Positions 6,522-14,086 of a stretch of DNA of 15,682 nucleotides are shown here, piece after piece. The stretch lies in the NCBI GenBank assembly GCA_021372535.1, contig JAJFUH010000142.1, positions 1 through 15,682 of the forward strand, in the 5' to 3' direction. The position numbers were made by a program, and so were the translations under genes. Source of the DNA: a bacterium. Lineage in GTDB: Bacteria; Latescibacterota; Latescibacteria; Latescibacterales; Latescibacteraceae. The notes under the pieces were generated by a model. That model made no database searches and was not told where the DNA came from. It saw only the letters and a program-made list of their open reading frames with translations. Each line of letters starts with the position of its first letter. Position 1 is the first letter of the stretch.

Positions 6522-7931
6522 TCAGAGATTATCCGGAAGATTGTATTTTTTCAATAACTGATATAATCGGGCTCTCGATATTCCAGCAATCTTACAGGCT
6601 TTGATCTTATTTCCCATGGTTTTCGTCATGAGTGTATGAAGATATCTTCGCTCCATGTCTTCATGCACAGTTTTCATTTTCGGGAATGTTTCGTGCTCAA
6701 CGGTTTCAAACGAATAAAATGCACCGCGATTTTTCTGAATATCCGCTTTTACCGGTACAGAGGTCTGTGCAATCCTGATCCGTATGTTTGTGGGAAGATG
6801 ATAGGGGAAAAAAGTGGGCTCATATCGTGCCTCGGTAAGAACATACTCGATTGTATTAACCAGCTCACGGACATTTCCCGGCCATTCATAATTTGTCAGT
6901 GCTTCTAAAAATTCCGGAGAAAAACCCTTTGTTTCGATACCATACAAGTCACCAAGCTCGGATGTATAATGAATAATCAACGGTTTTATGTCTTCAACAC
7001 GTTCCCGTAACGGTGGAAGTTCAATCGAGAATGCCCGCAGGCGATAGAGCAGATCTTTTCTGAACTGACCGGCTTGTACCATCTGGTCGAGTTCCCTGTT
7101 GGTCGCCACGATAAGACGGAAATTGCTTTTACTTTCCGTTTTAGAGCCAAGAGGGCGATACAGACGTTCCTGAATCACACGAAGGAATGCTTTCTGGACC
7201 GATAACGGGAGCTCTCCAATTTCATCGAGAAACAATGTTCCCCCATGGGCATGTTCAATCAATCCTTCTTTCATTTTATCCGCCCCTGTGAAGGCCCCTT
7301 TCTCATGTCCGAATAAAATCCCCTCGACAAGCGTTTCGGGTAAAGCGGCGCAATCGACCACTACAAAGGGTTTATCAGCCCGTGGGCTGTTTTTATGTAT
7401 TGCCCGCGCGAAGAGCTCCTTTCCCGTACCGGTTTCTCCCGAAATAAGCACATTCGCGTTGCTGACAGCTGCCTGAGCAAGCTGTTCGAGCACTTTTTCC
7501 ATTTTTGCACTGCTGCCGATGATACCTTCACATTTCAACACAAGCGGAATATGCCCGGTCTTCTTTTCCTCACGGTACTGGAGCGCCCGTACAAACGGCA
7601 GCAGCATTTCATTGAGCATGGCAGGTTTTGTAATATAATCCCATGCCCCGTTTTTTATCGCAAGCTCTGCTCCATTTATATCACTGAAAGCTGTGATGAT
7701 AATTACTTCAGGTACTGAAGGTGCGGCACGGATAAGCGGGATTGCATCGAGCCCGTTACCATCCGGCAACTGTACATCAAGGAAAACAACGTCAAAATTC
7801 CCGTTCCGTGCTTTTTTAAGTCCTTCGTTGAGTGTAAAAACACATGTAACATCGTGCCCAACACTCTTTACCACTCTTGCCAGCGCCTCGTTCATCGAAG
7901 GATCATCATCGATAATCAGGATATGGGCCAC
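6522..7931 (-). CDS. NtrC-family sigma-54-dependent response regulator
   Basis: This 469-residue activator has the full NtrC layout. The receiver domain (1-120) has Asp8-Asp10, phospho-acceptor Asp52 (VVFLDVQLP) and Lys102. The AAA+ domain (about 137-375) has Walker A GETGTGKE (165-172), the sigma-54 contact loop GAFTGA (212-217), Walker B GGTLFLDE (230-237), the arginine-finger region FRKDLLYRL (290-298) and the WPGNVREL sensor 2. A Fis-type helix-turn-helix follows (about 439-463, GNKIKACKIAGISRARLYQLL). It should bind enhancer sites and drive sigma-54 promoters when Asp52 is phosphorylated. The gene starts with GTG, not ATG; an excellent AGGAGG lies 8 nt upstream and directly follows the stop codon of the kinase gene. 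The 14-nt gap makes the two a kinase-regulator pair in one operon. The linker between AAA+ and HTH (about 380-430) is longer than in the shortest members. Confidence 0.95.
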   Translation of the reverse strand: MAHILIIDDDPSMNEALARVVKSVGHDVTCVFTLNEGLKKARNGNFDVVFLDVQLPDGNGLDAIPLIRAAPSVPEVIIITAFSDINGAELAIKNGAWDYITKPAMLNEMLLPFVRALQYREEKKTGHIPLVLKCEGIIGSSAKMEKVLEQLAQAAVSNANVLISGETGTGKELFARAIHKNSPRADKPFVVVDCAALPETLVEGILFGHEKGAFTGADKMKEGLIEHAHGGTLFLDEIGELPLSVQKAFLRVIQERLYRPLGSKTESKSNFRLIVATNRELDQMVQAGQFRKDLLYRLRAFSIELPPLRERVEDIKPLIIHYTSELGDLYGIETKGFSPEFLEALTNYEWPGNVRELVNTIEYVLTEARYEPTFFPYHLPTNIRIRIAQTSVPVKADIQKNRGAFYSFETVEHETFPKMKTVHEDMERRYLHTLMTKTMGNKIKACKIAGISRARLYQLLKKYNLPDNL

Positions 7932-7939
7932 TGTTTTCC

Positions 7940-7945
7940 CCTCCT
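7940..7945 (-). promoter_or_regulatory. Ribosome binding site that fixes the GTG start of the response regulator
   Basis: AGGAGG lies on the minus strand 8 nt before GTG 7931 and directly after the TAA (7946-7948) of the kinase gene. No in-frame ATG lies nearby, and the receiver domain begins at once after GTG (AHILIIDDD). The placement suggests translational coupling between kinase and regulator. Confidence 0.8.
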
Positions 7946-9871
7946 TTATCGGTTGGCATCCAGCACACGTCTTATACTTGCGGCAATCATGCCGCCGTTA
8001 AAAGGCTTGATAAGAATCTCGCGAATACCCAGTTCCTCTGTTTCACCCGATGCGATAGTCTCATTATATCCGGTACAGAGTATGATGGGAATATTCGGCC
8101 TGATGCTTACTAACGCCCGCGATAATTCACGACCGTCGATATCGGGCATGGTAAGGTCGGTAATGACAAGATCAATCCAGTCAGGATTGGAACGGAAATA
8201 TTCCAGGGCATGTACACTGCTCGTTTTCCCGACAACGGAGTAGCCAAGATGTTCAAGTACTCCCTTCTCGATGTGTACCAGGTCTTTCTCATCGTCCACG
8301 AGAAGTATTCGTTCGTGACCGGGGAGAATTTTCCCGAGGAGCTTGTCTTCATGAATGTCCTCAATTTCAACAATGGGCAAAAACACATCAAAAACCGAGC
8401 CTTCGCCGGGTTCACTATGAACGGTTATCTCTCCCTGATAGCTCCGAATAATTCCATGAACAACACTCAAACCCATACCGGGACCTTCTCCGGGTTTTTT
8501 CGTGGTATAAAACGGCTCAAAAATACGTTCAATTACCGATGATGATATGCCCTCGCCCGTATCACGCACCGTCAATCTCACGTGCGGTCCCGGTTTTAAT
8601 ACAGGGTACTTATTAATCGCGTCGTTGTCGATCATGACATTATCCATGGAAATTTCGAGCGTTCCCCCTCTGTCTTTCATGGCATACGCTGCATTATTGC
8701 ATAGATTCAATATAATCTGATTGATCTGAACGGGATCACACAGAATAACATCACGGTTTGATTTTATGTGTTCACATATCCTGATGGTGGACGGGAATGT
8801 CGCATGAATGAGCTTCAGAGTTTCCTTGACAATGGGCAGAATGTTAACAGGGCGTTTTCCCTGTCCTGTCTGACGGCTGAATGTGAGAATCTGCTCTATG
8901 AGATTTTTTGCTCTGAGACTTGACTTGATAACACTTTCCAGAAGAGTCCTGGTCTGATTTTTCTTTGGCAGATCATAAATAGCAAGCTCGGTGTTGAGCA
9001 TGATCGCGCCGAGGATATTATTAAAATCATGGGCAATACCTGCCGCCAGTGTGCCGATAGCCTCCATTTTCTGAGCCTGAAGCAGCTTGTTTTCCAGATA
9101 TTTACGTTCCGAAATGTCGCATATGATATTCAGTATATATTCGATCTCATTGTCATCAGACCTCTGGAGGCTTGCAGACATGAGACAATTCATTTCAGTG
9201 CCATCTTTTTTCCTTCGTTTTATTTCATATTCTTTTATATATCCATTGTTCTTCAATTGGTTTATAACACTGATATATTCATCATATGCGAAATATGTGT
9301 CACGAATGTCAAGCCCCTTTATCTCCTCCCCTGAATACCCGAATAATCCCAACCATGTGCCGTTAACATCCAGTATTATCGGTTCCACAGTAAAAATTTC
9401 TACGGAATTACGGGAATTCTCAAAAAGCGCCCTGTATTTCTTTTCGCTCGTTGATAGTGCTTTTTGTACTTCTATTCGATCCGTAATATCAATAATTTGA
9501 ACAATAATCAAATCGGTGGGTAAACCATGGCTGAGAATATCGTAAACTGATACTTCTACCCATCGAATCCCGCCGTCTTTCCGGGTAATTACAAACTCAT
9601 CCCTTTTAATGTTTATTTCTCTGTCCAGCAGCATATTTCTGATTTTAATCACATTGTTATAATATTCCTCATCCGGAAACAATTTCTGTATCAAGACGTC
9701 AATAGTGGTTGCTTCTTCAGGTGAATAACCGGTCAGTTCAGCGACTGCATCGTTATACCGAATGATCTTCGCAGCATTCCTCGATATGAATGTCGGTATA
9801 GGACTCTGCATATAAACATCCCACAGCAGCTCAAGTAATTCATCACTCGCGGAATTCATCTTTTTTTTCAT
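7946..9871 (-). CDS. Soluble PAS-PAS hybrid histidine kinase paired with the NtrC regulator
   Basis: This 641-residue sensor kinase has PAS 1 (about 12-130, with an RKDGGIRWVEVSV strand), PAS 2 (about 140-255), HisKA with His281 (AAGIAHDFNNIL), HATPase (Asn389/Asn393, G1 DTGEGI 437-442, FEPFYTTK, G2 GPGMGLS 463-469) and a C-terminal receiver (Asp526-Asp527, phospho-acceptor Asp572 in ITDLTMP, Lys622). No membrane segment is seen, so it is predicted to be cytoplasmic. The layout equals that of the second kinase at 3930-5909, and both share the LQAQKME motif just before HisKA, so they belong to the same kinase group. The start is not sharply marked: ATG 9871 has only a distant GAGGG (14 nt), and a second ATG four codons on has no better site. 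The gene is first in an operon with the regulator. The His to Asp572 to regulator route would need a separate phosphotransfer protein, or His281 may phosphorylate the regulator directly. Confidence 0.92.
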   Translation of the reverse strand: MKKKMNSASDELLELLWDVYMQSPIPTFISRNAAKIIRYNDAVAELTGYSPEEATTIDVLIQKLFPDEEYYNNVIKIRNMLLDREINIKRDEFVITRKDGGIRWVEVSVYDILSHGLPTDLIIVQIIDITDRIEVQKALSTSEKKYRALFENSRNSVEIFTVEPIILDVNGTWLGLFGYSGEEIKGLDIRDTYFAYDEYISVINQLKNNGYIKEYEIKRRKKDGTEMNCLMSASLQRSDDNEIEYILNIICDISERKYLENKLLQAQKMEAIGTLAAGIAHDFNNILGAIMLNTELAIYDLPKKNQTRTLLESVIKSSLRAKNLIEQILTFSRQTGQGKRPVNILPIVKETLKLIHATFPSTIRICEHIKSNRDVILCDPVQINQIILNLCNNAAYAMKDRGGTLEISMDNVMIDNDAINKYPVLKPGPHVRLTVRDTGEGISSSVIERIFEPFYTTKKPGEGPGMGLSVVHGIIRSYQGEITVHSEPGEGSVFDVFLPIVEIEDIHEDKLLGKILPGHERILLVDDEKDLVHIEKGVLEHLGYSVVGKTSSVHALEYFRSNPDWIDLVITDLTMPDIDGRELSRALVSIRPNIPIILCTGYNETIASGETEELGIREILIKPFNGGMIAASIRRVLDANR

Positions 9872-9953
9872 ATTTTTTACAAAATCCCTCGTATATATGT
9901 CATTTTTTTATAATAAAGCGTCATTTTTAAAGAAATTATTCAATACTGCCTTA

Positions 9954-10162
9954 CACGGGTATAAATATTCTATTGTATAGGGATTATGAGTCTTTTTAAT
10001 AACGATAATTTTAATCATTATAATTTAATAAGGTTACTTATGAATACATAACAATATAACGATATTATTAAAAAAGTCAAAAATATATTTAAGTTGATTA
10101 TATTATATTATTTTTAAAGTTATATATTATAAGCTCTCACGGGTCTATATGTATCTATGCAT
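9954..10162. repeat. Degenerate direct repeat in the kinase-operon upstream region
   Basis: CACGGGTATAAATATTCTAT (9954-9973) recurs as CACGGGTCTATATGTATCTA starting at 10138, in a 184-bp phase. The first seven bases are identical; the rest matches with substitutions and about one inserted base. In otherwise AT-only DNA the CACGGGT core stands out. It could be a pair of activator sites upstream of the kinase gene, or chance. Confidence 0.35.
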
Positions 10163-10641
10163 ATCTTTGTATTATAATGATTTATTAAAAATATAACTAT
10201 GCTCATATTAGCATTTTATCTCTTTATATCATAATCTTATCTTAATTCGTACTAATGAACATTAATTATTATATTAAACGCATGTGATGAAAAATAATTA
10301 CAATTTTTTAAAAAAAATCATAAGGATTCGTTACTATAAAGGAGTTACATAACAACATTTTGCAGAACTTCTTGTATGTTATTTTACTTATAATAAAAGA
10401 CACAAATAATTTCACATAACAATCTCATCACCAGGGCTAATGAAGGGGTGACATTGAGGAACGTCATGCTGCGGCCGGGAATTTTTACAAGAAACAATAC
10501 AGTTATTATTTTATTGTGTGTAACTCCGTAGTATCCGGTTAAAATTGTACAGAAAGCACGAATATTTTTTGATAATAAAGCTTTCACTGGCATGCGGATT
10601 GTCAGGGATATGATTTTACCCCTCTTCTCCACCCGAACCAA

Positions 10642-10664
10642 CCCCTCAATTCCATGAGAGGGGG
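10642..10664. repeat. C/T-rich inverted repeat
   Basis: CCCCTC (10642-10647) is complementary to GAGGGG (10658-10663) around AATTCCATGA. Words CCCCTCTTCTCCACCC lie just before. The minus-strand reading, CCCCTCTCATGGAATTGAGG, resembles the palindrome region at 3553-3595 (CCCTCTCCCATG, AATTAAAGGGGGAGGG). It is judged a decayed member of the same spacer repeat type. Confidence 0.45.
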
Positions 10665-10867
10665 AGTTCCCATTAAAAACCTGTATTGCCAAGGTGTTAT
10701 GCGCGGGTCAAGTTCTCTTGATAAACGGTGATAACTGTCATGTTCTGCTGAAAACAGCGGATGTTCAATAATTTTACCGTCAGTTCTGTGTGTCACTGAA
10801 TAAAACAGTACATTTTCAGGAAGATGTCGTGTATAATCGGTAATATTACGACAAAGATACATCTACA

Positions 10868-10892
10868 CCCCTCTTTTTAACAAAAAGGAGGG
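10868..10892 (-). terminator. Stem-loop downstream of the symporter gene (possible terminator or repeat remnant)
   Basis: On the transcribed strand CCCTCCTTTTT and AAAAAGAGGG can pair around GTT, giving a ten-pair stem with one bulged base. It lies about 50 bases after the symporter stop codon, where a terminator is expected. No U-run follows the stem, so intrinsic termination is uncertain. The C/T-rich arms also resemble the other spacer repeats. Confidence 0.35.
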
Positions 10893-10939
10893 AGCCGGAT
10901 GGGATAAATGATGCCTGCTGATTTACATGGATCACCGTA

Positions 10940-12559
10940 TCATTTAAAATGAAGCGGCGAGAAATAAAACAGGACCATCGCAATTATGGCAAGAATAACC
11001 AGAGAGTTCACAACATCTTTCCAGTTCCAGCTTGCCCGTGATTTCTCCTTGTCCGCGGCGACTGTCGTTGCATAGGTCAGGCCCTGAATCTTTTCGTAGG
11101 ACGGTCTCGGTGTCAGGAGGCTGACAACAACCATGAACGCAGCACAGCCCAGGAACAGAAATATGGCGAAATGGAGAAAGTTGAGCGATGCAAAACCGTA
11201 TAAAAACCCACTCAGGTGTTCTTTATTCAATTCCGCAACAAGCCGCGCCATACCGATGATAAATCCACCGATCAGCGCGGTAAGAGCCCCGTGCGAATTA
11301 ATCCGTTTCCAGAACAGCCCGAAGAGGAAAACAGCGGCGATAGGAGGAGCGATATACGCCTGAACACTCTGAAGATAATGGTATAATTCACCGGAGATGA
11401 TCTTCATGAGCGGTATCCATAAAATTCCCGATATCACGACAACCCCGGTCGCAATCCTACCCACCATGACCAGCATTTTTTCAGAGGTTTGCGGCCTCAG
11501 TTTTTTATAAATATCCATGGTAAACAGGGTGGAACACGAATTGAAGACAGCGGCGAGCGAGCTCATGAGCGCGGCAAGCAGTCCGCCCGCTACCAGACCT
11601 CTCAATCCGACGGGCAGAAGCGTTTTAACCATGACGGGAAACGCCTGATCGGCCTCTGGCAATTGGATCTGACCCGATTTTGACAGTGCATAGGCAATGA
11701 CACCGGGGATTAAAAAGATAAAGAACGGGAAAAGTTTTAGATACGCCGCGAATATCGTACCCCGCCGCGCCTGCGTCTCATCTCTCCCGGCAAGTGCGCG
11801 CTGTACAATATACTGGTCGGTACACCAGTACCATATCCCGATGATGGGAGGGGCAAACACCATTCCGGTCCATGGAAACTCCGGGTCACTGGCGGGTAAA
11901 AACATATTCAGACGTTCGCTTCCGACAATCGAAACGACATTGCCCCACCCGCCGATTTTAATCAGACCCATGACAGTCACGGTTATCGAACCCAGTATTA
12001 AAACGATCGCCTGCATGCTCTCGGTATACACAACGGCCCGTAAACCGCCTATAACGGTATATATACCGGTAAGGAGAACCACGGTAAGCGCTCCCGTCCA
12101 GAAATCGACTCCCATGAGCACCTGGAATACCACAGCGCCTGCATATACCGTAACGGATACTTTGGTCATGACATAGGCAACGAGCGAAATCAGGGAAAGA
12201 AACCAGCGGGCGGTTGAATTATACCGTCTCTCAAGGAATTCGGGCATGGTAAATACCAGACTTCGCATATAAAACGGTACAAAAACCCATCCAAGCATCA
12301 GAACACACCAGGAATGAAGCTCGTAGTGACCCATGACAACACCCGTTTTTGCCGCTGTACCCGCAAGTCCGACAATATGCTCTGATCCGACATTCGATGC
12401 CAGAATCGACGCTCCGATTACAAACCAGCCGACATGCCTGCCCGCCAGAAAATAATCGGCGGCTGTGTCCTGCTTCTGCCTTACAACCCAGAACGCTATT
12501 CCGAGAAGAACCATGAAATACAGCCCGATAACCAGCCAGTCAAGCGCCTGAAAACTCAT
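10940..12559 (-). CDS. Sodium:solute symporter, SGLT-like (SSS family)
   Basis: This 539-residue inner-membrane protein has about 13-14 hydrophobic segments and the LeuT-like fold of the SSS family, which couples Na+ entry to uptake of sugars or other solutes. The TM1 unwound region reads ASILASNVGSEHIVGLAG, close to the sugar symporters. The Na+ site in TM8 is seen at ALMSSLAAVFNSCSTLFTMD. The segment WYWCTDQYIVQRAL is nearly identical to the animal SGLT motif (WYWCTDQ), and the later QSVQAYIAPPIAAVFLFGLFWKR matches the region holding the sugar-contacting Gln. A sugar or polyol is therefore the likely cargo, though the exact one is unknown. ATG 12559 has AGGAG six bases upstream. It stands alone: 214 bp separate it from the lipoprotein gene upstream and over 1 kb from the kinase gene downstream. 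Confidence 0.93.
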   Translation of the reverse strand: MSFQALDWLVIGLYFMVLLGIAFWVVRQKQDTAADYFLAGRHVGWFVIGASILASNVGSEHIVGLAGTAAKTGVVMGHYELHSWCVLMLGWVFVPFYMRSLVFTMPEFLERRYNSTARWFLSLISLVAYVMTKVSVTVYAGAVVFQVLMGVDFWTGALTVVLLTGIYTVIGGLRAVVYTESMQAIVLILGSITVTVMGLIKIGGWGNVVSIVGSERLNMFLPASDPEFPWTGMVFAPPIIGIWYWCTDQYIVQRALAGRDETQARRGTIFAAYLKLFPFFIFLIPGVIAYALSKSGQIQLPEADQAFPVMVKTLLPVGLRGLVAGGLLAALMSSLAAVFNSCSTLFTMDIYKKLRPQTSEKMLVMVGRIATGVVVISGILWIPLMKIISGELYHYLQSVQAYIAPPIAAVFLFGLFWKRINSHGALTALIGGFIIGMARLVAELNKEHLSGFLYGFASLNFLHFAIFLFLGCAAFMVVVSLLTPRPSYEKIQGLTYATTVAADKEKSRASWNWKDVVNSLVILAIIAMVLFYFSPLHFK

Positions 12560-12710
12560 AAAAATCTCCTTTTCACCATAAACGGATTACATTCGGAAAA
12601 CCGCTTATCTTTACCATTCCATTAAGTCGTTAAAAAAGCTTGTAGAAAAGATACGCAAGTAAATCGTAAAGAAAAGTACTTTTTCATCTTGATTATGAAC
12701 CGAAATACTC

Positions 12711-12737
12711 TTATCGCGGATTTAGAGTTTATCGCGG
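12711..12737. repeat. Two direct repeats TTATCGCGG, possible operator upstream of the symporter
   Basis: The 9-mer TTATCGCGG occurs at 12711-12719 and again, unchanged, at 12729-12737, an 18-bp phase close to two DNA turns. It lies in the 214-bp spacer between the lipoprotein gene and the symporter, about 150-180 bases before the symporter start. A tandem site for a transcription factor is plausible. No matching copy was noticed in the other spacers. Confidence 0.4.
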
Positions 12738-12773
12738 TGAAAACAACTAAAAAAATTCATTACGTTTCCACAC

Positions 12774-13691
12774 TTACTGACTGAAAAGCATCTCCAGAAA
12801 GAACGGCAGACCGCATAAATGATCGGTATGATCGGGGCCCGCATTACCGGCAAAATCCAGAATCCAAAGGTTCCCCTCATGCGTTTCACCGACCATCTGC
12901 ATTCCGACCGGCCCCCATTTGAGAACCGGCGCTCTCGTAAGACCCAGCGAATCGACGATATATTCCGCTGTTTCTGTTGTGCTCGCATACAGGCCCGGGA
13001 ATATTTCCGAATGGGTGATGATCATCCGTTTTTCACCCGCCGCGGCATGTTGAGCAAATTTCAAAAAAACTTCGAGTTTATCGGTATTGAGCACACCGCC
13101 GTCACTGAGCCGCTTTTCATCGGGGATATAATCCGTATGAAGGCCGTCCAGCAGGATCACCCCGTCTATGTCGGCGGCATGATTCCTCAGAATCGCACGA
13201 ACCGCGCCATATCCGGCACTGAAAGAAGTCAGGTAAATTTCCGAAAAATCGTAATGGAGCGAATCTCCGCTAGAAACCATGCGACGGATCGAGTCGATGA
13301 ACGTATCGAACACCCGTTCATCCTGAAAAGGACGCTCGTATACGGATGACCCGACGCCGAGATCGACCGTGGCCACAATAAACGGTATATCGGAATGGTA
13401 CGCGGCATATGCGGGAATATACCGTGAACCATGAAAATGGATGAGCAATTTATAATCGTGACTGCCGTTTTTATTCCCGGGGATATAGATTTTCACCGGT
13501 TTCGGAAGAACGTCGGTCATGACCATGACAGTACCGGGAACATCCGATTCCGGGATGCGTTCATGCGTCCGGATATGCTCGGCCATCGGAGACGGGAACT
13601 GATTCATCGGAGGGGGAGCTGCCCTGCGAAAAGTCGAGCACCCGACAAGCACGATAAATACAGTACAGCAGATTGCGGATATGAATCTCAT
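12774..13691 (-). CDS. Lipoprotein with alpha/beta-hydrolase fold (esterase-like)
   Basis: This 305-residue protein starts with a lipoprotein signal: a hydrophobic run ending LVGC with lipid-attachment Cys18, followed by Ser-Thr, not Asp, so outer-membrane sorting is possible. The mature part looks like an alpha/beta-hydrolase. LLIHFHG (82-88) is the usual oxyanion-hole strand and the likely nucleophile is Ser158 in TSFSAGYGA. Asp182 (LLDGLH) and a late His (His288 or His291 in PDHTDH) can complete the triad. The elbow is S-F-S-A-G and not the standard G-x-S-x-G, the first Gly being Ser. Substrate is not evident: carbohydrate esters or similar would suit the setting, but that is inference. 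ATG 13691 has AGGTGG a few bases upstream. It is probably its own transcription unit, since 395 bp lie upstream and 214 bp downstream. Confidence 0.75.
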   Translation of the reverse strand: MRFISAICCTVFIVLVGCSTFRRAAPPPMNQFPSPMAEHIRTHERIPESDVPGTVMVMTDVLPKPVKIYIPGNKNGSHDYKLLIHFHGSRYIPAYAAYHSDIPFIVATVDLGVGSSVYERPFQDERVFDTFIDSIRRMVSSGDSLHYDFSEIYLTSFSAGYGAVRAILRNHAADIDGVILLDGLHTDYIPDEKRLSDGGVLNTDKLEVFLKFAQHAAAGEKRMIITHSEIFPGLYASTTETAEYIVDSLGLTRAPVLKWGPVGMQMVGETHEGNLWILDFAGNAGPDHTDHLCGLPFFLEMLFSQ

Positions 13692-13795
13692 TTTCCCACC
13701 TTATTCCGGATTAAAATTGTTGACATGGAATAAACGTTTTAAAGAAAATTACGGTATTGATCGAATGGAATGCAATGTGATTTTTAGGGAAAAAT

Positions 13796-13830
13796 GGACA
13801 GAGGGGCAAAGAGACAGAGGGACAGAGTGG
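13796..13830. repeat. Purine-rich degenerate tandem repeat
   Basis: Three to four imperfect copies of an 8-10 base word, GGACAGAGG, GGCAAAGAG, ACAGAGGG and ACAGAGTGG, follow each other. This is simple-sequence DNA of the kind that grows by slippage; no function is evident. Confidence 0.55.
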
Positions 13831-13886
13831 TGAAAGGGGAAAAACCCTGAAGGGGCGATTGGAAAAAATGATGCTCGGCCCCCCTA

Positions 13887-13947
13887 TCCTCCCGCTCCGC
13901 TGCGACAGAGCTACGAGTGCGACGGTGCACAGCGGGAGCCGGGAGGA
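13887..13947. repeat. Long imperfect GC-rich hairpin
   Basis: TCCTCCCGCTCCGCTG (13887-13902) can pair with CAGCGGGAGCCGGGAGGA (13930-13947) with two extra bases on the right arm. The loop of about 27 bases contains GCGAC twice. The outer part again has the CCTCCC/GGGAGG theme seen in the hairpins near 3500, 10650 and 10880. It is probably a member of a spacer repeat family and not a terminator, as it lies well away from either gene end and no T-run follows. Confidence 0.55.
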
Positions 13948-14086
13948 GTCGATTAAGAAATTATTATACCGTGAAAGCAATGCGGTATGAGATATAGTCA
14001 CATCTGAATTACAGCACCACGAGTGGCACTATAATTCATAAACAGCATCTGATATGCAACTTCAGACCAAATACACAGGATTTGCC

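Larger units (their letters stand above)
9872..10939. other. 1-kb gene-free spacer: AT-rich block plus decayed repeat block
   Basis: From about 9890 to 10380 the DNA is strikingly AT-rich with many stops in all frames. It must hold the promoter of the kinase-regulator operon, but no single promoter stands out. A degenerate direct repeat beginning CACGGGT occurs twice (9954 and 10138). From about 10440 to 10900 the composition changes to C/T-rich inverted repeats and words such as AACGTCATGCTGCGGCCGGG. The two short minus-strand open frames there (10384-10692 and 10602-10862) run through these repeats and are not called as genes. Confidence 0.6.
13692..14086. other. Gene-free spacer with low-complexity and hairpin repeats
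   Basis: No supported gene is present. The right part after the stop at 14087 holds a weak hairpin (AGTGCCA/TGGTGCT with wobble pairs, near 14018-14032), without a U-run. The centre carries a long imperfect hairpin (13887-13947), and the left part a short purine-rich tandem repeat (13796-13830). The open frame 13711-14001 runs through these repeats and is not protein-like. The last 50 bases must contain the lipoprotein gene's leader. Confidence 0.6.

Noticed and set aside
6371-6601. 77-codon plus-strand open stretch (contains IKVDIAYNKVDIILS)
   Set aside because: No start codon after the double TAA, no ribosome binding site, and its end is antisense to the regulator's HTH. A remnant cannot be excluded, but nothing supports it.
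10588-10603. Plus-strand TGGCATG-N4-TTGTC, sigma-54-like
   Set aside because: No gene follows on the plus strand, the -12 element is poor, and it lies in repeat-rich DNA.
10384-10692. Minus-strand open frame of 102 codons
   Set aside because: Starts in the C/T-rich repeat and ends in AT-rich DNA; no ribosome binding site or domain.
10602-10862. Minus-strand open frame of 86 codons
   Set aside because: Its C-terminus (GWFGWRRG) is translated repeat DNA and there is no good ribosome binding site. I recognise no family.
13711-14001. Minus-strand open frame of 96 codons
   Set aside because: Runs through the tandem repeat and hairpin; the product is a low-complexity Ser/Pro/Leu/Cys run.
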